64,000 nucleotides of DNA from Kitasatospora sp. NA04385 (GCF_013364235.1 NZ_CP054919.1:7137728-7201727), one strand, 5' to 3'; shown: positions 52,100 to 61,168, numbered from the stretch's first letter. Translations and numbers: made by a program. The notes: a model not told the origin generated them from the letters alone.

Positions 52100-53578
52100 A
52101 TGACCAGGGCTTCGAAGGCCGTCCGCCCGGCCGCCCTCGCCGCGACCGGCCTGCTGCTCGCCGCTGCGGCCGCGACCGTCCAGCCGCACCCCGCCTCGGC
52201 GGTCACCACGGCCACCGCGGCCACTGCGACCACCGCGGCCACCACCACCGCGACCACCCCCAGGCGGGTGCTGTTCGACAACAGCAAGGGCGAGACCGCG
52301 GGCAACGCCGACTGGATCATCTCCACCAGCCAGCCCGACCCGCTCGCCCAGAACGCCAACCCCGGTAGCGAGACCTCCTGGACCGGCGCCATCTCGGCCT
52401 GGGGGGTCGCCCTGCAGAAGACCGGCAACTACAGCCTCAAGACCCTCCCGGTCGGCAACACCATCACCTACGGCACCGGCGGCGCGCTCGACCTCGCCAA
52501 CTTCGACGAGTTCGTGCTCCCCGAGCCCAACGTCAGGCTCAGCGACGCCGAGAAGACCGCGGTGATGAAGTTCGTCCAGAACGGCGGCGGCCTGTTCCTG
52601 ATCTCCGACCACAACGTCAGCGACCGCAACAACGACGGCTGGGACTCCCCGGCCGTCATCAACGACCTGCTGACCACCAACGGCGTCGACAACACCGACC
52701 CGTTCGGCTTCTCCGTCGACCTGCTGAACATCGCCAACGAGAACCCGCGCGCCATCGCCGACAGCACCGACCCGGTGCTGAACGGCTCCTTCGGCAAGGT
52801 CACCGGCTCGATCATCCGCAACGGCACCACCTTCACCCTCAAGCCCGCCGACAACCCCTCGGTCAAGGGCCTGCTCTACCGCACCGGCTACAGCGGCAAC
52901 ACCGGCGCCTTCTTCGTCACCTCCGCCTTCGGCAGCGGCCGGGTCGCGATCTGGGGCGACTCCTCGCCGATCGACGACGGCACCGGCCAGTCCGGCAACA
53001 CCCTCTACGACGGCTGGAACGACCCGGCCGGCACCGACGCCGCGCTCGCCCTGAACGCCACCGCCTGGCTGGCCAACAGCAGCGGCACCGGCACCGGCGG
53101 CGGGACCGGCTGCACCGCCGCCCAGCTGATCACCAACCCCGGCTTCGAGACCGGCTCCGCCGCCGGCTGGACCGAGACCAACAGCGGCGGCAGCAGCACC
53201 GTCCACTCCGGTGGCGGCGAGCCCGCCCACACCGGCAGCTACGACGCCTGGCTCGACGGCCACGGCGCGACCACCACCGACACCCTCTCCCAGACGGTCA
53301 CCCTCCCGACCGGCTGCGCCGCGTACACGCTGAGCTTCTGGCTGCACATCGACAGCGCCGCCTCCACCACCACCGCCTTCGACACGCTCACCGTCACCGC
53401 CAACGGCACCACCCTCGCGCGCTACGACAACACCAACGCCGCCACCGGCTACCAGCAGCGCACCTTCAGCCTCGCCGGGTACGCCGGCCGGAGCGTGACG
53501 CTGAAGTTCACCGGCACCGAGGACTACACCAAGCAGACCTCGTTCGTCCTCGACGACGTCAACGTCAACGTCTCCTGA
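52100..53578 (+). CDS. Secreted protein with GATase-like and carbohydrate-binding-like domains
   Basis: A 492-residue secreted protein. The signal peptide (AALAATGLLLAAAAATVQPHPASA) and a Thr/Ala linker are followed by a ~280-residue domain: RRVLFDNSKGETAGNADWIIS, KFVQNGGGLFLISDHN and GRVAIWGDSSPIDDG. This looks like the DUF4350/ThuA class of glutamine-amidotransferase-like folds (uncertain). The C-terminal ~150 residues (LITNPGFETGSAAGWTE ... FVLDDVNV) are a jelly-roll carbohydrate-binding-like module. The ATG at 52100 follows GAGGAG; a start at 52064 would add 12 residues before the signal. No enzyme activity can be assigned. Confidence 0.82.
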   Translation: MTRASKAVRPAALAATGLLLAAAAATVQPHPASAVTTATAATATTAATTTATTPRRVLFDNSKGETAGNADWIISTSQPDPLAQNANPGSETSWTGAISAWGVALQKTGNYSLKTLPVGNTITYGTGGALDLANFDEFVLPEPNVRLSDAEKTAVMKFVQNGGGLFLISDHNVSDRNNDGWDSPAVINDLLTTNGVDNTDPFGFSVDLLNIANENPRAIADSTDPVLNGSFGKVTGSIIRNGTTFTLKPADNPSVKGLLYRTGYSGNTGAFFVTSAFGSGRVAIWGDSSPIDDGTGQSGNTLYDGWNDPAGTDAALALNATAWLANSSGTGTGGGTGCTAAQLITNPGFETGSAAGWTETNSGGSSTVHSGGGEPAHTGSYDAWLDGHGATTTDTLSQTVTLPTGCAAYTLSFWLHIDSAASTTTAFDTLTVTANGTTLARYDNTNAATGYQQRTFSLAGYAGRSVTLKFTGTEDYTKQTSFVLDDVNVNVS

Positions 53579-53610
53579 AACGTCTGCCGAAAAGTCTGCC
53601 GACCCGCACC

Positions 53611-53646
53611 GACCGCCGCGGGCCCCGCGCGGAGCCCGCGGCGGTC
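53611..53646 (+). terminator. Terminator hairpin
   Basis: Perfect 12-bp arms at 53611-53622 and 53635-53646, 32 bp after the secreted-protein stop. Confidence 0.8.
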
Positions 53647-53702
53647 GAGTCCTCCCCCCCCGGAAGTCGCGGCACGAATCCCGTTTCCCGGGCCGCAGGG
53701 TC

Positions 53703-53723
53703 GGAGGCATGATGGCCCGATGA
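53703..53723 (+). promoter_or_regulatory. Ribosome site with four-codon mini-ORF overlapping next start
   Basis: GGAGG (53703-53707) is followed by ATG ATG GCC CGA TGA (53709-53723). The TGA overlaps the ATG of the radical SAM gene at 53720. The spacing from GGAGG to the gene's ATG is 12 nt, but only 4 nt to the second mini-ORF ATG, so coupling or start competition is possible. Confidence 0.4.
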
Positions 53724-55192
53724 ACCGCACCGACCAGCGCTTCCACGTCATCGTGCTGTCGAACTTCGCGAAGGGCTTCGACAAGTACGCGCTCACCTAC
53801 GGCAAGGCGGGCATCCCGGAGAGCACCTTCCCGGACAGGTTCCACCTGCTGACCCGGGCCGAGCTGGGCATCGGAACCGCCAAGGCCGGACGGCTGCTGG
53901 AGCGGCTGGCGATACCGGGCGACCGGCTGCTGGTGCTGGAGACCGAGGTCGACCCGGACGCCCTGGCGCCCAACCAGGCCACCGGCCTGGGCATGGAGCT
54001 GCGCCGGGACCGCATCCGGCTGTCGGCCGTCCACGAGCCCGCCGCCGAGCCGGACGCGGACGGGCGGATCGTCCTGCACCCGACCACCGTCGAGGACGCG
54101 ATGGCCGCCTCGCTGCGGCTGAACCCCGACCTGGCGGCCTACGGCGAGCTGCGGCCGCGCTCGGTCTCGGTCCTGCCGGTGGCCGCCGCCTGCCAGGCCA
54201 AGTGCTCGTTCTGCTTCTCCGCGGCCTCGATCTCCAGCGACCAGCCGCCCGCCCGGGTCCCGTGGGACACCGTCGCCGCCTGGCTGGAGCGCGGCCGTGC
54301 GGCGGGCGCCGAACGGGCGGTGATCACCGGCGGCGGCGAGCCCACCCTGCTCCCGTTCGACCAGCAGCTGCGCCTGGTGGCGGCCTGCGCGGCCGCCTTC
54401 CCGAAGACCGTCCTGATCAGCAACGCGCACAACCTCGCCAAGCTCGCCCCCGCCGACCGGGCCGACCGTCTGGCCGAGCTGACCGCCGCCGGGCTGAGCG
54501 TGCTGGCCGTCTCCCGGCACCACCAGGACGACGACGCCAGCGAGCGGCTGATGGCGCTGCGCACCCCGGTCGGCGAGGTCGCCGACACCTGGCGCGCGGG
54601 ACGCGAGCGCTGGCCCGGGCTGCGGATGCGGCTGATCTGCGTGCTCCAGCACGGCGGCGTCGCCGACGAGGAGGGCGTCGCCGCCTACCTCTCCTGGGCC
54701 GCCGCGCACGGCATCGAGGAGGTCTGCTTCAAGGAGCTCTACGTCTCCACCAGCACCGAGTCGCTCTACCACGACCACGCCGCCAACCGCTGGAGCCGCG
54801 ACCACCAGGTCTCGCTGTCCGTGGTCACCGGCTTCGCCGAGCGGCACGGCTTCGCGCAGACGAGCCGCCTGCCCTGGGGCGCGCCAGTCCTCGACGGCAG
54901 CTGGGACGGCCGCCCGATGCGGATCGCCGCCTACACCGAGCCCAGCCTGCTCTGGGAACGCACCCACGGCGTCGCCCGCAGCTGGAACGTCCTGGCCGAC
55001 GGCCGCTGCTACGCCTCCCTGGAGGACCGGGCCAGCGAGGTGCACCCGGCGGGAGCCCTCCCGCTGGAGGTCCTGCCGCCGGGGAACCCCCCGACCGCAG
55101 CCGTGCGACGAGAAGCCGTGCCGGAAGCGGTCGGCCCGGAAGCGGTCGGCCCGGAAGCGGTCCACCCGGCGCAGGAAGGGGCGACGGCATGA
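53720..55192 (+). CDS. Radical SAM protein
   Basis: A 490-residue protein. The [4Fe-4S] motif CQAKCSFC gives Cys158, Cys162 and Cys165, the standard CxxxCxxC cluster that reductively cleaves SAM. Next comes a GGE-like ITGGGEPTLLP motif for SAM binding. The ~150-residue N-terminal extension and SPASM-less C-terminus do not match a subfamily I can name. The tail contains PEAVGPEAVGPEAV repeats just before the ATGA overlap with the next gene. It starts a three-gene operon with a PLP enzyme and a methyltransferase, so it probably performs a step in a small-molecule pathway. Confidence 0.88.
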   Translation: MNRTDQRFHVIVLSNFAKGFDKYALTYGKAGIPESTFPDRFHLLTRAELGIGTAKAGRLLERLAIPGDRLLVLETEVDPDALAPNQATGLGMELRRDRIRLSAVHEPAAEPDADGRIVLHPTTVEDAMAASLRLNPDLAAYGELRPRSVSVLPVAAACQAKCSFCFSAASISSDQPPARVPWDTVAAWLERGRAAGAERAVITGGGEPTLLPFDQQLRLVAACAAAFPKTVLISNAHNLAKLAPADRADRLAELTAAGLSVLAVSRHHQDDDASERLMALRTPVGEVADTWRAGRERWPGLRMRLICVLQHGGVADEEGVAAYLSWAAAHGIEEVCFKELYVSTSTESLYHDHAANRWSRDHQVSLSVVTGFAERHGFAQTSRLPWGAPVLDGSWDGRPMRIAAYTEPSLLWERTHGVARSWNVLADGRCYASLEDRASEVHPAGALPLEVLPPGNPPTAAVRREAVPEAVGPEAVGPEAVHPAQEGATA

Positions 55193-56262
55193 GGTTCGAC
55201 GCGTTCCAGGCGCACCGGCAGCAACTGCTCGCCGCCGACCCGTCCCTGCTGGACGCCGCCGAGACCAACGTCTACCGGGCGCTCGCCCCGCTGCGCCCCG
55301 AGCCCCCGGGCGGCGGCGGTGACGGTGGCGGCGGTGACGACGCCCGCACGGTGTACCGGTGCGACCTGGCCCGCACCTGGCTGCGCCGCTACGGCCTGCC
55401 CGAGGAGTGGTCGCGCCGCGCGATGGTCGGCGGCGGCGTCCGGCACGGCCTCGACCTGCTGTTCCGGCACCTGCGCACCGCCGGGGCCCGGCTGTGGCTG
55501 CCCGCCGACGTGTACCCGGTCTACTTCGAACTCGCCCGCGCCGCCGGACTCGCCCCCGGCTCCTACCCGACGCTGCCCGCCCCCGTCCTGCCGCAGGCCC
55601 CGCCGGACGACCGCCCCGAGTACCTGCTGCTGGCCAACCCCAGCAAGCCGCTCGGCCGCCACCTCACCGACGCCGAGTGCGCCGGGCTGGCCGCCTGGCT
55701 GGAAGGCTCCCCGCACCGGCGCCTGCTGATCGACGCCGTCTACGACCTGGGCACCCCGTTCGCGCCGGGCACCCGGCGGCTGCTGGAGACCGGCCGGACG
55801 GTCCTGCTGCACTCGGCCACCAAGGGCTGGCTGCACCCCCGCACCTTCGGCATCGTCCTGCTCGGCCCGGACGACACCGCCGTGGCCGAGGCGTTCCGGG
55901 GCGATCCGCCGGGCCAGGACCGGCTCCGGCTCGCCGAGCGCCTGCTGGCCGACCACGCGGACACCCCGCGGCAGGTCGCCGACGCGCTGGCCGCCCGCGC
56001 CGAACGGCTCTTCGCCCGGCTCCCGGCCGGCGTCCTCGCGGAGGTGCCCGCCGCCGCCCGCACCAGCCCGGGCAACTACTTCTTCCCGGTGGACATCCCG
56101 GCCGAGGCCCTGCTGGCCGAGCACGGCCTGCTCGCGATCCCCGCCACCGCCTTCGGCGACACCCCCTGGACCGGCTCCGTCCTCACCAGCCTCGCCCCGG
56201 CCTTCGCCCCCGTCGCCCCCGCCCCACCCGCACCCGCAACCGCTTCGGAGAACGTCCGATGA
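55189..56262 (+). CDS. Fold-type I PLP-dependent aminotransferase-like protein
   Basis: A 357-residue protein with features of class I/II aminotransferases: GGGVRHGLDLLFRHL (cofactor phosphate region), LLLANPSKPLGRHLT (N-P-xx-P-x-G substrate turn), LLIDAVYDLG (Asp/Tyr), and HSATKGWL with the PLP lysine. Residues 41-53 are a Gly/Asp run. It overlaps the radical SAM stop (ATGA) and the methyltransferase start (ATGA). The amino donor and acceptor are unknown; a decarboxylase-like activity cannot be excluded. Confidence 0.8.
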   Translation: MRFDAFQAHRQQLLAADPSLLDAAETNVYRALAPLRPEPPGGGGDGGGGDDARTVYRCDLARTWLRRYGLPEEWSRRAMVGGGVRHGLDLLFRHLRTAGARLWLPADVYPVYFELARAAGLAPGSYPTLPAPVLPQAPPDDRPEYLLLANPSKPLGRHLTDAECAGLAAWLEGSPHRRLLIDAVYDLGTPFAPGTRRLLETGRTVLLHSATKGWLHPRTFGIVLLGPDDTAVAEAFRGDPPGQDRLRLAERLLADHADTPRQVADALAARAERLFARLPAGVLAEVPAAARTSPGNYFFPVDIPAEALLAEHGLLAIPATAFGDTPWTGSVLTSLAPAFAPVAPAPPAPATASENVR

Positions 56263-57026
56263 AACCCCTGCAGGACCTGGCCGTCTACGACGACGCCGAC
56301 TTCTACGACCGGGAGTTCGCCGGTCGCACCCACGACGTCCCGTTCTTCCTGGACCAGGCCGTCCGGGCCGACGGCCCGGTGCTGGAGGTGGCCTGCGGCA
56401 CCGGGCGGATCACCCTGCCGATCGCCCGGGCCGGCGTCGACGTCACCGGCCTGGACGTGATGCCCTCGATGCTCGCGCTCGCCCGCCGCCGCTCCGCCGC
56501 CGAGGGCCTGCCGGTCGAGTGGCTCGAACAGGACTGCCGCGACATCCGCACCGACCGCCGCTTCGCGTTGGTCTTCTCCGCGACCAACGCCATGCAGCAC
56601 CTGCACGACCTGGACTCGGTGCTCGCCTTCCTCGGCTCCGCCCGCGAGGCGCTGCTCCCCGGCGGCACGCTGCTCCTGGACGTGTTCAACCCCGCCCCGG
56701 CCAAGCTCACCCGGCTCCCCGACACCCCCTACCACCACAAGTCGGTCACCGACCTGGACGGCACCGAGCTGGAGGTGCGCGCCGCCACCGGCTACGACGC
56801 CGCCACCCAGGTGCTGCACTTCACCCTCGACTACCTGCGCGGCGAGGAGCGGGTGCGCACCAAGAAGGTCAGCATGCGCTGCTTCTTCCCGGAGGAACTG
56901 CTCGCCCTGTGCCGCCTGGCCGGCCTCGACGTCGTGCACCGCTACGGGGACTACGACTCCTCCCCGTTCACCGGCGCCTCGCCCAAGCAACTGCTGTTCT
57001 GCCGGGCGGCGGGCTCCGGCGGCTGA
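56259..57026 (+). CDS. Class I SAM-dependent methyltransferase
   Basis: A 255-residue methyltransferase. Motif I is VLEVACGTGRITLPIA, motif II VTGLDVMPSMLALARR, and motif III/post I QDCRDIRTDRRFALVFSATNAMQHL. The C-terminal half forms a substrate cap, as in ubiquinone/menaquinone-type methyltransferases (FFPEELLALCRLAGLDVVHRYGDY). It is the last gene of the rightward operon. Its 3' end overlaps the convergent decarboxylase gene by 76 bp on opposite strands. It could N- or O-methylate the product of the two upstream enzymes (inference). Confidence 0.9.
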   Translation: MKPLQDLAVYDDADFYDREFAGRTHDVPFFLDQAVRADGPVLEVACGTGRITLPIARAGVDVTGLDVMPSMLALARRRSAAEGLPVEWLEQDCRDIRTDRRFALVFSATNAMQHLHDLDSVLAFLGSAREALLPGGTLLLDVFNPAPAKLTRLPDTPYHHKSVTDLDGTELEVRAATGYDAATQVLHFTLDYLRGEERVRTKKVSMRCFFPEELLALCRLAGLDVVHRYGDYDSSPFTGASPKQLLFCRAAGSGG

Positions 57027-58225
57027 GCGTCCCCGCCGGTGAGCACCGTGTACGGCAGCGGTTCGAAGCCGTTGAAGCCCTGGGTGAGGTAGCTGACCGC
57101 GTACGCGCCGGTGGAGAGGACCCACACCGGGTCGCCGGAGGCCGCCGTTCGGGGCACCGGCACCAGGCCGGACTGCTGCCCGTGCGGGAAGGTGTCGTCG
57201 CTGTCGCAGGTCGGGCCCGCCACCACGGCGGGCACGCACTCCGGGTCCGGGTGGGTCGGGAAGAGCAGCCGGTACTGCACCTGGTCCATCTCGTACAGGC
57301 CGTTGAACTTCCCGCAGCCCAGGTAGAGCCAGTGCTCCCGCTCGCCGTCGGGCTGCTGGCGGGAGGTCAGCCGGTAGACGTGGGTGCGGATCGCGCCCTG
57401 GTCGGCGACCAGGTGGCGGCCGGGCTCCAGGACGAAGTCCAGTGCGCCGCCGTGCAGTCGGCGCAGCCGGTCGACGCCCTCCCGGACGGCCTGGAAGATC
57501 TCGTCGAGCGGCGGTGCGAGCGCGGTGCCGTGCCGGTCGACGTACCCGAGGGCGGGCAGGCCGCCGCCGAGGTTGACGTGGTCGAGTTCGATGCCGTGCC
57601 GCCGGGCTTCGAGCAGGACGTCGCCGAGCAGGTCGAAGGCCGCCGTCCAGGCCTTGGAGGTCAGCTGCTGCGAGCCGACGTGCACCGAGAGCCCGGCGGG
57701 GGTCAGCCCGGCGTCCCGGGCGGCGGTCAGCACCCGGACGGCGTCCGCCGCCGAGCAGCCGAACTTGCGGCTCAGGCCCCACAGCGCGCCCTCGCCGCTG
57801 GTCGCGAGCCGGCAGAACACCCGTGCGCCCGGGGCGTGTTCGGCGATCGCGGCGACGTCGGGGAGGCTGTCGGTGGCGAAGTCCCGGATGCCCAGGCGGT
57901 ACGCCTCGGCGATGCCCTGGTCCGACTTGACGGTGTTGCCGTAGTGCACCCGGGCGGCCGGTACGCCGGTGCGCAGGGCCTGGGCGATCTCGTGCGGGCT
58001 GGCGGCGTCGAACCCGGCGCCGAGCGCGGCCAGCCCGGCCAGCACCTCGTCCACCGGGCAGGCCTTCATGGCGAACCGGACGTCGACGCCCGGCAGTTCG
58101 TCCCGCAGCGCGGCGTAGCGGCGGGCGATCCCGGCCAGGTCGTAGAAGATCCGGTCGTCGGTGGACGCGGCCAGCGCGGCGCGCAGCGCGGGGGAGAGGT
58201 GGCCGGGGGCGGCGGGCCGGTTCAA
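56951..58225 (-). CDS. Fold-type III PLP decarboxylase, ornithine/diaminopimelate decarboxylase family
   Basis: A 424-residue enzyme with an alanine-racemase-like barrel: RFAMKACP with PLP-binding Lys54, HVGSQ, LNLGGGLP-type phosphate loop (HVNLGGGLPALG) and EPGRHLVADQGAI. The C-terminal sheet has GPTCDSDD with the catalytic Cys of ornithine-decarboxylase-like members. The TTG at 58225 overlaps the stop of the E1-beta gene (TTGA). The amino-acid substrate is not obvious; basic amino acids are typical of the family. It is the last gene of the leftward cluster. Confidence 0.88.
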   Translation of the reverse strand: MNRPAAPGHLSPALRAALAASTDDRIFYDLAGIARRYAALRDELPGVDVRFAMKACPVDEVLAGLAALGAGFDAASPHEIAQALRTGVPAARVHYGNTVKSDQGIAEAYRLGIRDFATDSLPDVAAIAEHAPGARVFCRLATSGEGALWGLSRKFGCSAADAVRVLTAARDAGLTPAGLSVHVGSQQLTSKAWTAAFDLLGDVLLEARRHGIELDHVNLGGGLPALGYVDRHGTALAPPLDEIFQAVREGVDRLRRLHGGALDFVLEPGRHLVADQGAIRTHVYRLTSRQQPDGEREHWLYLGCGKFNGLYEMDQVQYRLLFPTHPDPECVPAVVAGPTCDSDDTFPHGQQSGLVPVPRTAASGDPVWVLSTGAYAVSYLTQGFNGFEPLPYTVLTGGDAQPPEPAARQNSSCLGEAPVNGEES

Positions 58226-59223
58226 CGGGCCGGGCCTTCGCCGTGCGGGCGCACCGGGGCCCGGTGCTTCATCACTTCGCCGATCGCGTCGCGGAGTTGC
58301 CCGCGGCTCGGCTGCAGGGCGCGGTCGAGCCCGGGGGCGAACGGCAGCACGGTGCCGTCCGGCCGGGTGATCCGCCGGGGCGGGGCGACCAGGCGCATCC
58401 CCTCGGCCGCGGTGGCGATGACCTCCCCGCCAATGCCGCAGCTCCGGTTGGAGTCGTCGATGACGACCAGGCGCCCGGTGCGCTCCAGCGAGGCGGCCAG
58501 GGCCGTCCAGTCGAAGGGGTGCAGGGTGCGCGGGTCGAACACCTCGACGGAGACCTCGGGCGCGAGCTCCTCGGCGACGGCCAGCGCGTCGTGCACCAGG
58601 TGGCCGACGGCGACCACGGTGACGTCGGTGCCCTCGCGGTGGATCCGGGCCGAGCCGAGCGGGACCGGCGCCAGCTCCCAGGTGACGGTCTCCCGCACCG
58701 GCAGCGCGGCGGCCGGGGCGAACACCACCACCGGGTCCGGGTCGGCGATCGCCGAGCGCAGCAGCCCGTAGGCGTCGGTGGGCGTGGCCGGGACGACGGT
58801 CTTCACCCCGGCGTGCGCGAACAGGCCGTAGGGGTGGTCGGAGTGCTGCCCGGCCCAGCCGTCCCGGGAGCCGGAGCCCGGCACCAGGCAGGTCAGCGGG
58901 ACGGCGCTCTGGCCGCCGGTCATCAGGGAGAACTTGTGGGCCTGGTTGACGAGTTGCTCGAAGACCAGGAAGAGCAGCGAGGGGATCTGGAACTCGATCA
59001 CCGGCCGCCGGCCGGTCAGGGCGGCGCCGATCGCCATCGAGGTGAAGGCCTGCTCGGAGAGCGGGGTGTCGACGATCCGGCCGGGGCCGAAGCGGTCGAG
59101 CAGGTTGAGGGTGGGGCCGGCCATGCCGGCGCCGATGTCCTCGCCGAACACGCAGACCGCCGGGTCCTCGGCAAGGGCGTCGGTGAGCGCCCGGTTGAGC
59201 GCCTTGGTGTAGGAGAGCCTCAT
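58222..59223 (-). CDS. 2-oxoacid dehydrogenase E1 beta-like subunit
   Basis: A 333-residue protein of the transketolase central/C-terminal family. FGEDIGAGMAGPTLNLLDRFGPGRIVDTPLSEQAFTSMAIGAAL is the diagnostic E1-beta start (the Glu in GEDIG activates thiamine diphosphate). HSDHPYGLFAHAGVKTVVPATPTDAYGLL and VVIDDSNRSCGIGGEV follow. The ATG at 59223 overlaps the E1-alpha stop (ATGA). With E1-alpha it should decarboxylate a 2-oxoacid. No E2 or E3 genes are visible, so the acyl acceptor is unknown. Confidence 0.92.
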   Translation of the reverse strand: MRLSYTKALNRALTDALAEDPAVCVFGEDIGAGMAGPTLNLLDRFGPGRIVDTPLSEQAFTSMAIGAALTGRRPVIEFQIPSLLFLVFEQLVNQAHKFSLMTGGQSAVPLTCLVPGSGSRDGWAGQHSDHPYGLFAHAGVKTVVPATPTDAYGLLRSAIADPDPVVVFAPAAALPVRETVTWELAPVPLGSARIHREGTDVTVVAVGHLVHDALAVAEELAPEVSVEVFDPRTLHPFDWTALAASLERTGRLVVIDDSNRSCGIGGEVIATAAEGMRLVAPPRRITRPDGTVLPFAPGLDRALQPSRGQLRDAIGEVMKHRAPVRPHGEGPAR

Positions 59224-60257
59224 GCCCCGGACCCCGTCCTCGGCCGCAGCCCGTCGGCGTACAGGTGCTCCAACGCCCCTGCCGGGTCCGGGTGTTCGGA
59301 GGCGAGCGCGAACTCCCGCGCGGCGTCCAGCTGTTGCGCCACCGAGGCGTCCAACTGCCCGGCCCGGCCGGGCGGCAGGAGCGCGGCGGCGCGCGGCAGC
59401 GGGTCGAGGGCGCGCCAGTCGGCGACCTCCTCCGGGGTGCGGTAGCGCAGTTTCATCAGCCGTTCCATGGTGTGGTGCCCCTCGAAGCGGTAGGTGCGGC
59501 ACTCGAGGAAGCCGGGGCCGCCGCCGGACGCGGCCCGTTCGACGGCCTCGGCGGCCGCCGCGCGGACGGCCTCGGTGTCCATCCCGTCCACCTCGGCGGC
59601 GGGGATGCCGAAGGCGGCGGCCCGGCCGGTGGCGCTGCCGGCCACCGCGGTGGCGGCCGGCAGCGTGGTGGCGTAGCCGTTGTTCTCGCAGACGAACAGC
59701 ACCGGCAGCCGCCACATCGCGGCCAGGTTGAAGGACTCCAGCAGGACGCCCTGGTTGAGCGCGCCGTCGCCGAAGAAGGCGACGGCGACCCGGTCCTCGC
59801 CGGCCTGCCGGGCCGACCAGGCGGCGCCGACCGCGATGGCACCGCCCGCGCCGACCATGCCGTTGGCGCCCAGGACGCCGAGCGAGAAGTCCGCCGCGTG
59901 CATCGAGCCGCCCCGGCCCCGGTTCAACCCGCCGGTGCGGCCCAGGAGTTCGGCCAGCAGCCGGTCCGGGGCCGCGCCCTTGGCGAGCACGTGGCCGTGG
60001 CCCCGGTGGGTGGAGGTGATCCGGTCCTGCGGGCGCAGCGCGGCGCAGACGCCGACCGCCACCGCCTCCTGCCCGATGTACGGGTGGATGCCGCCGGTGA
60101 TCTCCCCGGACTTCACCAGGCCGAGCGCCAGCTCCTCGAAGCCGCGGATCAGCCGCAGCATCCGGTAGCGCCCGGCGGGCGAGCCGAGGCCGACCGGGTC
60201 GACCGGGTCGTGCTGGGGCATCGGGTCGTGCTGGGTCACCGGGTCGTGCTGGGTCAC
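59220..60257 (-). CDS. 2-oxoacid dehydrogenase E1 alpha-like subunit
   Basis: A 345-residue subunit with the thiamine-diphosphate motif GDGALNQGVLLESFNLAAMWRLPVLFVCENN, preceded by GRGGSMHAAD (the loop binding the cofactor). The GTG at 60257 overlaps the dioxygenase stop (GTGA). The first ~18 residues are three copies of a TQHDP-like repeat (VTQHDPVTQHDPMPQHDP), an odd N-terminal extension likely created by repeat slippage. It partners with E1-beta. PglB/PglC in phenylglycine pathways are E1-like pairs used in secondary metabolism, so a similar role is possible here. Confidence 0.9.
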   Translation of the reverse strand: MTQHDPVTQHDPMPQHDPVDPVGLGSPAGRYRMLRLIRGFEELALGLVKSGEITGGIHPYIGQEAVAVGVCAALRPQDRITSTHRGHGHVLAKGAAPDRLLAELLGRTGGLNRGRGGSMHAADFSLGVLGANGMVGAGGAIAVGAAWSARQAGEDRVAVAFFGDGALNQGVLLESFNLAAMWRLPVLFVCENNGYATTLPAATAVAGSATGRAAAFGIPAAEVDGMDTEAVRAAAAEAVERAASGGGPGFLECRTYRFEGHHTMERLMKLRYRTPEEVADWRALDPLPRAAALLPPGRAGQLDASVAQQLDAAREFALASEHPDPAGALEHLYADGLRPRTGSGA

Positions 60258-61168
60258 CGGCCTTCCCGCCAGATCACCGGGCAGATCTCGGGGTCGGCGT
60301 AGTCGGGGCGGCCGTCGGCGGTGCGCCGCACCAGCGCGTCGTGGTTGTAGGAGGCGAGGGTGCCGTCCGGGCGGGTGGCGTGGCGGTACTCGTTGGCGCC
60401 GTCCTGGAGGTGCAGCGAGATCGCCCGGCGCGGGAAGTCGGCCAGGTTGGCGCCGCTGCCGTGGTAGGTGCGGCAGTGGTGGAAGCTCACGTGCCCGCGC
60501 GGGATGACCACCGGGACCTTGCGCACCTCGGCGCCGTTGTGGGCGGCGTTGGCGGCGAGGATCGACTCCAGCTCGGAGCGGTCGCGCCGGGCGAAGTGCC
60601 GGGTGGCGTCCTCGGCGGAGGGGAGCTCCTCCCAGCGGTTGCTGCCGTCGACCATGGTGATGGTGCCGTTCTCCACCCCGCAGTCGTGGAAGGGGATGAA
60701 GGCGGTCAGCATCTCCTCCGAGGAGGAGCTGTGCCAGTAGTGCTTGTCGAAGTGCCACGGCACCTGGTTGGAGGGCTCCTCGGGCACCGGCGGCTTGAGG
60801 ATCAGGGTCGACTGGAAGACCCGGATCTCCTCGGCGCCGGCGAGCAGCGCGGCGACGGCGCCGACCAGCGGCTTGCGCAGGATCGCGGCGATCGCGTCGC
60901 TCTCGTAGTGCACGTAGTCGTTGTGCCGCTGCACCGGCCCGTGCGCGGGCTCCCAGGCGGCCAGGTTCGGCGGCCGGACGGCGAGGGTGCGGTCGCGGTG
61001 GCCCTCGTAGTAGTCGTCGGTGGCGGCCTGGAGGGCGTCGATCTCCGCGTCGGTGAACAGCTTCCGGGAGAGGTACCAGCCGTGCTCGCGGTAGCCGGCC
61101 ACCTCCTCGGGCGTGGGCAGCAGGGCGGTCTCGGCCGCGGTCAGGGCGAATGCGGGGGCGGTGGTCAC
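60254..61168 (-). CDS. Phytanoyl-CoA dioxygenase family protein
   Basis: A 304-residue non-haem iron, 2-oxoglutarate-dependent oxygenase-like protein. WHFDKHYWH holds the His-x-Asp metal pair. The distal His is in the VSFHHCRTYHGSG segment, and RRAISLHLQDG carries the Arg that binds 2-oxoglutarate. The GTG at 61168 follows GAGG. Family members hydroxylate or halogenate small molecules or carrier-bound acyl groups. It is in one operon with the HPPD-like gene (35 bp upstream) and E1-alpha (overlap). Confidence 0.88.
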   Translation of the reverse strand: MTTAPAFALTAAETALLPTPEEVAGYREHGWYLSRKLFTDAEIDALQAATDDYYEGHRDRTLAVRPPNLAAWEPAHGPVQRHNDYVHYESDAIAAILRKPLVGAVAALLAGAEEIRVFQSTLILKPPVPEEPSNQVPWHFDKHYWHSSSSEEMLTAFIPFHDCGVENGTITMVDGSNRWEELPSAEDATRHFARRDRSELESILAANAAHNGAEVRKVPVVIPRGHVSFHHCRTYHGSGANLADFPRRAISLHLQDGANEYRHATRPDGTLASYNHDALVRRTADGRPDYADPEICPVIWREGR

